Below are positions 19,301 through 22,138 of a stretch of DNA of 22,138 nt, piece after piece. Both the position numbers and the translations under genes were made by a program. This DNA comes from Symbiodinium natans. Taxonomy: Eukaryota; Sar; Dinophyceae; Suessiales; Symbiodiniaceae. The notes under the pieces were generated by a model. That model made no database searches. It was not told where the DNA came from and saw nothing but the letters and a program-made list of their open reading frames with translations. Positions within the stretch are counted from its first letter, which is position 1; the number at the start of each line of letters is the position of its first letter. Location: contig CAJNDS010001348.1 in NCBI GenBank assembly GCA_905221605.1, positions 1-22,138 of the forward strand, written 5' to 3'.

Positions 19301-21321
19301 CCATGTTACTTGGAAGTGGGCTGTCGGGGTCTACACGGAGACCCTGGCTTCTTGCTCGGGGAACTAAAACAAAGTTACCCATAAGCGGCAGGGATACCAC
19401 ACTAGTTGCTATATAACCCTATACACCCAAGAAACTCTTACGGTAACAAACGGGTTTAAGGGTTCAGGGTTTGAGTTTAGCACTGCAAGAGGAAGATCGG
19501 TTCCTTCATCGCGGCTCGCAGACAACAGATTGGGTTGTTGCAGATTAATTAGGGCTTTAGGGGTTCTGGGTTTAGAGTGGTGCTGAAATATTCGAACCAC
19601 TCCTTTATTGTGGGCGGGCGTAGTGGGTGCACTCGTGGCGTGTCCCTTCGAAGTCGGAACATGCTGCGCGCAAAAGAATGTAAACTTACTTCATCTCCTG
19701 AAAGTAAGCCACCCAGCCATGTTTTGTAATTCCGGAAGCTGGAATGCCTATTCTGCCCGAGGCTGTGGTGTAGTGCAGCCTTAAACTAACATAGCTTCTT
19801 TAATGCAGCACCTTGACAATTGGGTAGTCAATGCTTGACACCCACACAGCCTGCTGCAAGTTCGCCCACACAGAAAGGTGACAATGCTGCAAGCCCACAG
19901 CCGATGCAAGCTTTCCGGCGTCGTCTGGAAAGTATACTCCCCTTAGAACCTTAACGCAAAAGTATATTTAATGTCCTCTTGGGTTTTACATGAACAACCA
20001 AAAAAAAACAATTCCCAAGGGGGATATAGGAAAAGGCTTGCGAGCACACGGCCCTGGTCCATGGACCCGCTGCCCCCAAGGCGGGGTATCCTGTGGGTAC
20101 TCTAGGGGCCTAAATAATTGAAATAGGGTTTTTTTTTTGCGGGGATATTGTAGTATAATCATATAGGGACCATAAGGGAATATCATTAGTAATTACTCCG
20201 ATCCCTATAGTATGCGGCGGCTCACCTCCTGGTGACTGTTCTGGAGGCTTGCCTCCTTTCTTTTGCTTCTTCTCCTTCGTCTAGCGCTTTTGCCACCGGC
20301 AGGTTCCAACTTGGGGCAGAGTTGCGAACTTCCATTTCTGTCTGCCATTCGTTGCACACTGGCGCCGACCAGGCTTGAAAGCTTTCGTCTTCACACGCTT
20401 CTTCGGCTCCTGGGAGACTGGCGTGCTGCTTGGGCAGTCGGCATACCAGCGACCCCGGAGGTCCTGGGACTTGCGCATACCATCGAAGCACTTCTGGGCC
20501 TACAGCCCGAAAACACAGAAAGACCACAAACCCAAGGTGAACTAAGGCAGACCTGAACCAATTCCAAGCCCGAAGCCTTTAAGCCTCAAGGCATCTCCCT
20601 GGCACCCTCGCGCGTCCTCGCTAGCTGACAGCCTATAGGGATCCTATCGCTCAGCGTGCAGTATCAAGGTTTAGGGTTTAGGGTTTAGGGCTAGGGTTTA
20701 GGGTTAGCATCAGTGCCACTCAGTTCTATGAACGAGACAAGCTGCAACTGTGCCAGCAAATGCGGAGGCGAATGATTCCTCGGCTGCCAACACCTCTATA
20801 GACACTAAACCCCAAACCTCAAAGGGGACAACAAAACCTCATCAATAGGCGCCTGATTCCTGAACCCAAGCCCTCAACTGCTGAGACGGCTGTGGCTCAA
20901 GGAGGTGTGGGGGTGATATATGCAGGATTATGTATTGGTGCCGTACGCTCCACAAGGACAAACAATTGTTTAACAAATGAATAAACACATACACATACAT
21001 ATGTATGTATGCATGTTTATAAGTGTGTGTATATATATATAAATATATGTAGATGCATGTGTCGATAAAAAACAGATGCATATATACATACATATTTTAG
21101 CACATAACTATAGACATGAGCCTTAATAACACACGCACACAGAGATAAACAAGCAAGAGAACCCAAAACAAACAAAGGGTAAAGCGTAACACTGAGCTAC
21201 CAACAAACTCGCCCCCAAAGCCCTCAACACTGACACCGCACAGCAATCGTGAATCAAGGGCCAGCTTCAGAATCGAATGCAGGGTGCGGAGGAGAACTGA
21301 GATGTGCTCGTTGTGAAACAC
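10275..21321 (-). CDS. Split gene: polypeptide GalNAc-transferase-like catalytic domain (GT27), 15 exons placed
   Basis: Family role: transfer of GalNAc from UDP-GalNAc to Ser/Thr of proteins, starting mucin-type O-glycans, in the Golgi, Mn-dependent. Fifteen minus-strand exons join in frame to 289 codons. Motifs in order, counted from the first placed exon: VFHNE 1-5, DDAS 36-39, DSH 98-100 (metal-binding DxH) followed by GWVEPLL, TFEY ~133-136, MPGGLFA 188-194, GGYD ~204-207, YGGEE ~213-217, GHVFR 240-244 (metal-binding His), AEVWMDDY 261-268, LGDVS 285-289. Fifteen donors read GC nine times, GA four, GT two; thirteen acceptors are AG|G. The N-terminal anchor and stem are not resolved, and the segment after LGDVS, including any ricin-type lectin domain, was not found. 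The splice junctions are inferred by eye; family identity is secure, exact ends less so. Confidence 0.87.
10587..10646 (+). repeat. Interstitial telomere-like array (TTTAGGG/TTTGGGG)
   Basis: About eight heptamers with TTTGGGG variants, in the short intron between the last two placed exons. It ends within about 10 nt of the donor of exon 10657-10712. Confidence 0.9.
10657..10712 (-). CDS. GT27-like exon: [15 protein letters not shown]
   Basis: 56 nt encoding [18 protein letters not shown] plus two bases of Lys; the family signature is RN..R.AEVWMDEY. Acceptor TAGCAG|GAG; donor GC (AA|GCCCCT). The telomere-like array CCCCTAAACCC starts 10 nt downstream of the donor. Confidence 0.93.
10773..10846 (+). 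repeat. Interstitial TTTAGGG array, degenerate end
   Basis: Five perfect heptamers, then TTCAGAG, TTTAGGTTGAGGG and GCTTAGGG variants. It lies in the 1.57-kb intron upstream of exon 10657-10712. Confidence 0.85.
11088..11185. mobile_element. Fold-back (MITE-like) element, complete copy
   Basis: The left end TTGGGATGTTCCCCCTTA and right end TAAGGGGACATCCCAA are inverted complements with one or two indels, continuing with CTAACAGT / ACTGTTAG. The centre GATTCTAGT-ACCCCA-ACTAGAATC is a perfect 9-bp stem, so the whole 98 bp can fold into one hairpin. No transposase and no obvious target-site duplication. A damaged relative lies at 17459-17545. Confidence 0.7.
11350..11432 (+). repeat. Interstitial TTTAGGG array with TTCAGGA variants
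   Basis: Heptamers in G-rich orientation; the first three are TTCAGG(G/A) variants, then TTTAGGG, with one TTAGGG hexamer near 11397. Confidence 0.85.
11591..11680. repeat. CCTCTTGAAC 10-bp minisatellite, nine units
   Basis: Nine 10-bp units in strict phase, with one C-to-G and one C-to-T change and no indel. It starts directly after two CCCTAAA heptamers (11577-11590). Confidence 0.95.
11799..11818. repeat. Poly-C run followed by A-rich sequence
   Basis: Twenty C residues, then AACAAACAAAAGAAAAC. Comparable poly-C or poly-G runs occur at 13218-13238 and 18266-18283; the latter has the A-rich side on the complementary strand. Confidence 0.9.
12020..12075. repeat. Telomere-like repeats with orientation switch (C-strand then G-strand)
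   Basis: CCCTAAACCCTAAACCC and CCCCTAAACCCC run directly into TAGGGTTTCAG at about 12062. It belongs to the large intron upstream of exon 10657-10712. Confidence 0.75.
12214..12280 (-). repeat. Degenerate CCCTAAA array abutting a splice donor
   Basis: CCCTCAA, CCCAAAA, CCCGAAA and CCCTAAA variants end at 12280, five bases from the donor of exon 12286-12382. Confidence 0.85.
12286..12382 (-). CDS. GT27-like exon: SFRTWMCGG...[10 protein letters not shown]
   Basis: 97 nt, the longest placed exon. After one base completing Glu it reads [25 protein letters not shown] and TPKYWQG. These are near-verbatim family motifs; the His of GHVFR is the third metal ligand. Acceptor CGCAG|G; donor GC (GGC|GCGTAA), with telomere-like TTAGGGGGTTTAGGG starting a few bases after it. 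Confidence 0.93.
12401..12565 (+). repeat. 9-bp GGGTTTATA array, 16 units in strict phase
   Basis: From 12406 to 12549, sixteen consecutive 9-mers with substitutions (GGGTTTACA, GGGTTTTTC, GGATTTATA, GAGTTTATA) but no indel. They are flanked by ordinary TTTAGGG on both sides. It is a heptamer array whose unit has gained TA. The plus-strand frame reads Gly-Phe-Ile repeats; most changes alter the amino acid, so coding is unlikely. The array starts about 20 nt from the acceptor of exon 12286-12382. Confidence 0.93.
13056..13087 (-). CDS. GT27-like micro-exon: [10 protein letters not shown]
   Basis: 32 nt encoding [10 protein letters not shown] plus two bases of Glu. It corresponds to the invariant M-x-x-W-GGEN-x-E of animal enzymes, here with Tyr for Trp and Glu for Asn. 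Acceptor TGGCAG|GAG; donor GC (GA|GCCACT). Confidence 0.85.
13218..13238. repeat. Poly-C run (21 nt)
   Basis: Uninterrupted C tract within degenerate CCCTAAA-like sequence, followed by GAAACCCCAAACC. Confidence 0.9.
13285..13380 (-). repeat. Degenerate CCCTAAA-like array
   Basis: CCCTAAG, CCCTAAA, CCCTGAA, CCCGAAA and CCCCAAA variants in C-rich orientation. Confidence 0.75.
13434..13527 (+). repeat. Interstitial TTTAGGG array
   Basis: A degenerate start (TTTCGGG, TTTCAGGG), then six perfect TTTAGGG units ending at TTTAGGGGGC. With 13660-13757 it forms a convergent pair separated by about 130 bp of GC-rich sequence. Confidence 0.9.
13660..13757 (-). repeat. Interstitial CCCTAAA array ending in CCCCTAAA octamers
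   Basis: About ten perfect CCCTAAA heptamers followed by three CCCCTAAA octamers in tandem. It ends about 35 nt from the donor of micro-exon 13792-13819. Confidence 0.95.
13792..13819 (-). CDS. GT27-like micro-exon: FLMLGGYDQ
   Basis: Only 28 nt: one base completing Glu, then FLMLGGYDQ. It matches F...LG.YD, which follows GGLFA in the family. Acceptor CCAAG|G; donor GC (CAG|GCAGCC). It lies just inside a perfect CCCTAAA array. Confidence 0.8.
13924..13940. repeat. (TA)n microsatellite
   Basis: TATATATATATATATA preceded by A/T-rich AAATAAATAAT sequence, in the intron between exons 14268-14332 and 13792-13819. Confidence 0.85.
14268..14332 (-). CDS. GT27-like exon: [10 protein letters not shown]
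   Basis: 65 nt encoding [20 protein letters not shown] and an Arg plus two bases of Glu. It matches the family's (S/T)P-(T/I)-M-A-GGLFA-(I/A) catalytic flap element. Acceptor CCAAAG|GAC; donor GC (GA|GCACCG). Confidence 0.88.
14416..14438. repeat. (TA)n microsatellite
   Basis: About eleven TA units. A small stem (GAGTAT / ATACTC around ATCCCAA) lies just before it at about 14381-14399. Confidence 0.85.
14600..14980. other. GC-richer intronic island, nothing recognised
   Basis: Mixed sequence within the intron between exons 15317-15389 and 14268-14332. An 84-codon plus-strand frame (14626-14880) shows no family resemblance and no clear splice context, so I do not call it a gene. Confidence 0.4.
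15165..15292. repeat. Telomere-like repeats switching from C-strand to G-strand
   Basis: CCCAAACCCTAAACTCTAAACCC up to about 15200, then from 15205 six perfect TTTAGGG units plus TTTTGGG and TTTAGAGGG variants. The switch is around CCCTATGCAGGTTAGGG. Confidence 0.9.
15317..15389 (-). CDS. GT27-like exon: [11 protein letters not shown]
   Basis: The first base completes Leu, then [18 protein letters not shown] continues. G-F-x-W-x-L followed by W is the family's central motif. The 3' limit is uncertain: I chose a GA donor (ATT|GAAATT, 73 nt) because the distance to the next motif then matches the family; a GT donor after QWP (CCC|GTAGCA) also keeps frame. Confidence 0.75.
15404..15519. repeat. 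Head-to-head telomere-like junction (TTTAGGG then CCCTAAA)
   Basis: TTTACGGTTTAGGGTTTAGGGCTTAGG runs into TAGCCCTAAACCCTAAACCC with the inversion at about 15435. G-strand followed by C-strand is the order expected from end-to-end joining of telomere repeats. Further CCCTCAA and CCCCTAAA variants follow to 15519. Confidence 0.88.
15806..15933 (+). repeat. Longest perfect interstitial TTTAGGG array
   Basis: About seventeen heptamers, almost all perfect, with TTTGGGG at the start and one TTAGGG hexamer near the end. It ends 8 nt from the donor of exon 15941-16005. Confidence 0.95.
15941..16005 (-). CDS. GT27-like exon: ETFEY...GVLGTWVQL
   Basis: 65 nt, starting [14 protein letters not shown] and ending TWVQ plus two bases. 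ETFEY matches the family's D-T-F-x-Y. Acceptor ATCAG|GAA; donor GA (CT|GAGAGG). A telomere-like CCCTAAA array starts about 10 nt into the following intron. Confidence 0.82.
16014..16060 (+). repeat. TTTCGGG/TTTAGGG mixed array beside an acceptor
   Basis: TTTCGGG and TTTAGGG heptamers alternate, starting about 9 nt upstream (minus-strand sense) of the acceptor of exon 15941-16005. Exon 15941-16005 is therefore flanked on both sides by telomere-like arrays within 10 nt. Confidence 0.88.
16185..16320 (-). repeat. Interstitial CCCTAAA array with CCCTACA block
   Basis: Six perfect CCCTAAA units after a CCCTAA hexamer, then CCCCTAAA, three CCCTACA and CCCTCAA variants. Confidence 0.92.
16422..16466 (-). 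CDS. GT27-like exon: [15 protein letters not shown]
   Basis: 45 nt, phase 0 to 0. It matches the family segment (E)D...VV.P.ID.I. Acceptor TTTGCAG|GAG. The donor is GC (GAC|GCGGAT); a GA donor three bases later (GCG|GATCCT) would add one Ala and keep frame. Confidence 0.85.
16834..16890 (-). CDS. GT27-like exon: DSH metal-binding motif
   Basis: 57 nt, phase 0 to 0, encoding [20 protein letters not shown] and H of DSH bind the divalent metal in this family, and GWxEPLL is the family hallmark after it. Acceptor GTTAAG|GAC; donor GA (AAG|GAGCTC). This exon shows the enzyme keeps its catalytic metal site. Confidence 0.9.
17275..17330 (-). repeat. CCCCAAA variant array
   Basis: After CCCTAAACTCTACAAA come five to six tandem CCCCAAA heptamers: a TTTGGGG variant amplified locally. 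Confidence 0.92.
17459..17545. mobile_element. Damaged second copy of the fold-back element
   Basis: The left end TTGGGATGTTCCCCCTTATA matches the terminus at 11088, followed by CTAACGGTCCTTA. The interior pairs with AATTAAGGACTGTG near 17525, but the expected right terminus is missing and replaced by TTTAAAAAAACTAGGG. It lies in the intron between exons 17629-17675 and 16834-16890. Confidence 0.65.
17629..17675 (-). CDS. GT27-like exon: ATGDVVIFL
   Basis: 47 nt, encoding [15 protein letters not shown] after completing Arg. It is the strand leading into the DSH motif. Acceptor CCGCAG|GT; donor GA (CTA|GAGACT). Reading on past the donor gives ETRHLMN, which mimics but breaks the DSH motif; the true motif is in the next exon. 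Confidence 0.85.
18000..18045 (-). repeat. Short CCCTAAA-like array
   Basis: CCCTCAA, CCCTAAA, CCCCACA, CCCCAAA and CCCTAAA units just downstream of the donor of exon 18071-18133. Confidence 0.8.
18071..18133 (-). CDS. GT27-like exon: [14 protein letters not shown]
   Basis: 63 nt; two bases complete a Cys codon, then [20 protein letters not shown] plus one base of Arg. It matches the family segment V(R/K)L.R...R.GLI.AR. Acceptor ACGAG|GT; donor GT (C|GTGCCC), one of only two GT donors in the gene. Confidence 0.85.
18184..18283 (+). repeat. TTTAGGG/TTTCGGG array followed by a T-run and an 18-nt G run
   Basis: TTAGGG, TTTAGGGG, TTTCGGG and TTTAGGG units, then TTTTTTCTTTTTTTGC followed by 18 G residues (18266-18283). 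On the complementary strand this reads poly-C followed by an A-rich run, as at 11799 and 18855. Confidence 0.88.
18927..19012 (-). CDS. GT27-like exon: IVLDDAS motif
   Basis: 86 nt, encoding [13 protein letters not shown] and then an acidic/aromatic stretch ending LAEY. It corresponds to the conserved E-I-x-L-V-D-D-x-S element that contacts UDP. One residue appears missing before DD compared with the usual LVDD spacing. Acceptor CTCAG|G; donor GC (TACT|GCTACT). Confidence 0.83.
19080..19260. repeat. Degenerate CCCTAAA repeats, then TTTAGGG array after an orientation switch
   Basis: CCCTAAG, CCCTACG and CCCTCAA variants before 19150. From about 19208 CCCCTAGGGTTTAGGG switches to three or four G-strand heptamers. 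Confidence 0.8.
20226..20499 (-). pseudogene. Coding-like island with splice signals and an in-frame stop, identity unknown
   Basis: On the minus strand a pyrimidine-rich stretch and CTGTAG precede an open frame. It includes [18 protein letters not shown], a Lys/Arg-rich middle, and KWKFATLPQ; a TAG follows after WQKR. In the same frame [19 protein letters not shown] follows and ends at a textbook GAG|GTGAGC donor. It sits in the 1.7-kb intron between exons 20749-20783 and 18927-19012 and does not fit the GT27 protein in phase or family. It may be a dead exon, an exon of a nested gene, or chance. Confidence 0.35.
20668..20706 (+). repeat. Short TTTAGGG array
   Basis: Three perfect heptamers plus GCTAGGG and TTAGGG variants, downstream of the donor of exon 20749-20783. 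Confidence 0.85.
20749..20783 (-). CDS. GT27-like exon: SPPHLLAQ
   Basis: 35 nt, phase 0 in and phase 2 out. It reads [11 protein letters not shown] plus two bases that complete Gln with the next exon. This is the family segment (R)SPP.LL.E just before the DD motif. Acceptor GGCAG|CCG; donor GT (CA|GTTGCAG). Confidence 0.72.
20985..21046. repeat. CATA/GTAT and (TA)n microsatellite
   Basis: ACACATACACATACATATGT, GTATGTATGCATG, then GTGTGTATATATATATAAAT. It lies in the first large intron, between exons 21262-21321 and 20749-20783. Confidence 0.85.
21262..21321 (-). CDS. GT27-like exon: VFHNE...LLRTLHSIL
   Basis: Twenty codons, phase 0 to 0. They encode [20 protein letters not shown], matching the family segment FHNE..S.LLRT.HS.L in the nucleotide-sugar-binding half. 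The acceptor is AATGAG|GTG and the donor GC (CTG|GCCCTT). A longer reading through ALDSRLL to a GT donor at 21241 is possible but fits the next exon less well. Confidence 0.8.
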
Positions 21322-21329
21322 CTCATTGC

Positions 21330-21367
21330 CGGGTTTAGGGCTTAGGGGTTTGGGGTTTAGGGTTTAC
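21330..21367 (+). repeat. Telomere-like repeats filling a 76-nt putative intron
   Basis: TTTAGGG, CTTAGGGG, TTTGGGG and TTTAGGG units make up about half of the interval between the tentative exon 21398-21442 and exon 21262-21321. Confidence 0.85.
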
Positions 21368-21397
21368 AGTGCTTCCGCGTATGCGGTATCGAAACAC

Positions 21398-21442
21398 CCG
21401 AATTACCAGATAGGGCTTTAAGCACCCAACTCCAGAGTGGCA
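21398..21442 (-). CDS. Tentative upstream exon of the GT27-like gene
   Basis: An in-frame 45-nt stretch after an AG acceptor ends in PYLVIR before a GT donor and joins in phase 0 to VFHNE. A hydrophobic strand directly before VFHNE is expected in this fold. The intron to the next exon would be only 76 nt and mostly telomere-like sequence. Supported by phase and hydrophobic pattern only. Confidence 0.4.
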
Positions 21443-21499
21443 CTCCGCGTTTGGTGGCCCAGCAACAATATCATCATAAGGGTCTCCCCTTTTTGGGGG

Positions 21500-21870
21500 A
21501 TTTAGGGCTTAGAATTTTGGTTTGCTTTTACTAGGGACCCTAAAGCCCTAAACCCAGAAGGAGCAAGCCCGAAAGGAGCAAAAAGGGCACCACTGGGCTA
21601 CCACGCAAGTTGAACCTCAGGGTTGAACCATACAGGTGCTTTAGGGGTATTTAGGGTTTATAGGGTTTAGGGTTTTGGGGTTTTAGGGTTTAGGGTTTAT
21701 AGGCTTTAGGGTGCTTTAGGGGCTTGGGGCTGTCCAGCTTTTCAGGGTTTCGGGGCCTATGCGCTTTTCCCGAAAGCTGTGGTGTTAGGAGCCGAATCCT
21801 GGCTTACGCAAGGTGCAACCAAGTGGGTCAGTTCTAGGGTTTCAGGGTTTAGGGGTTTGTGGGGTTCAGC
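21500..21870 (+). repeat. Scattered TTTAGGG-like repeats
   Basis: GGATTTAGGGCTTAG near 21500, TTTAGGG and GGGTTTATA variants at 21637-21720, and GGTTTCAGGGTTTAGGGG at about 21835-21860. Between them is unassigned sequence. Confidence 0.75.
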
Positions 21871-22138
21871 CACCTGGACACAATTCATGCCCGATGGCCT
21901 AGCAAGTATGGGCTCTCGAGCAGGCAAACGATGGCAATCGACAAAATCAAGGAGCGGAGAAAGGCCGACCGCAACACAGTCGACCATCTGGAGAATGAGC
22001 GCGCGTGTGAGAATTTGTCAAAATGTGCCGGGCTTGACAGCGAGCAGGTTCTCGGACAACCACTAAACCGCTCATCAAGCAAGCCAGAGCAGAAAACATG
22101 GTCATCGGGCTCGAAGCCTATAACACCCTAAGAAAACC
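21870..22138. other. Right edge, possibly coding but unresolved
   Basis: Both strands read open here. The plus strand gives a charged helix-like peptide (MAIDKIKERRKADRNTVDHL and onward). The minus strand gives a hydrophobic segment (FLRSLILSIAIVCLLESPY), the sort of signal-anchor a type II Golgi glycosyltransferase would have. Neither has a confident splice link to the enzyme gene, so I make no gene call. Confidence 0.3.

Noticed and set aside
20010-20190. Possible longer fold-back element (AATTCCC near 20012 with GGGAAT near 20176)
   Set aside because: Only six bases pair convincingly; the interior arms do not match.
10587-21367. A true chromosome end (telomere)
   Set aside because: The arrays are short, interrupted, present in both orientations and lie between exons of one gene; none is terminal in the window.
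1-22138. rRNA, tRNA or dinoflagellate spliced-leader genes
   Set aside because: None was recognised by eye on either strand; a covariance-model scan would be needed to exclude diverged tRNAs.

Overview
The window looks nuclear and eukaryotic, most likely from a dinoflagellate close to Symbiodiniaceae. Three observations support this. The right half carries one multi-exon gene whose introns start with GC or GA far more often than GT. Almost every acceptor is AG followed by G. Plant/alveolate-type telomere heptamers (TTTAGGG) fill the introns. No spliced-leader sequence, rRNA or tRNA was recognised, so the taxon is inferred from splice-site style and repeat type.

Left half (1-9738): no gene was found. 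It is a patchwork of tandem repeats, most of them palindromic. In order: A+T-rich 9-bp repeats folded into hairpins around GAGGCC cores (1-605, 970-1110); a GATTTGGCCAAATTTTGCCC palindrome array (632-970); a ~138-bp T-rich repeat (1140-1770); 77-bp ATTTAAACG hairpins (1890-2250); a GGGGCTGGAG minisatellite (2285-2640); ATCATAATTATGAT palindromes (2850-3090); a 54-bp TTCCGCGGAA hairpin array (3375-3710); an isolated satellite fragment (3712-3784); an 87-bp palindrome array (3991-4550); and a ~4.9-kb polypurine/polypyrimidine satellite with a ~1.4-kb higher-order unit (4874-9738).

Right half (about 9.74-21.45 kb): minus-strand exons encode the catalytic domain of a polypeptide N-acetylgalactosaminyltransferase-like enzyme (GT27 family). 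I placed 15 exons of 28-97 nt by hand (10275-21321). They join without a frame break into 867 nt / 289 codons and carry the family motifs in the correct order: [101 protein letters not shown] sixteenth exon at 21398-21442 is tentative. The N-terminus is not resolved and the C-terminal end is not found before the satellite begins.

The introns (about 0.3-1.7 kb) hold interstitial telomere-like arrays in both orientations, often within 5-25 nt of a splice site. They also hold TA microsatellites, poly-C/G runs, a fold-back (MITE-like) element with a second damaged copy, and a few coding-like islands that do not fit the gene. The right end (21450-22138) has no confident gene.
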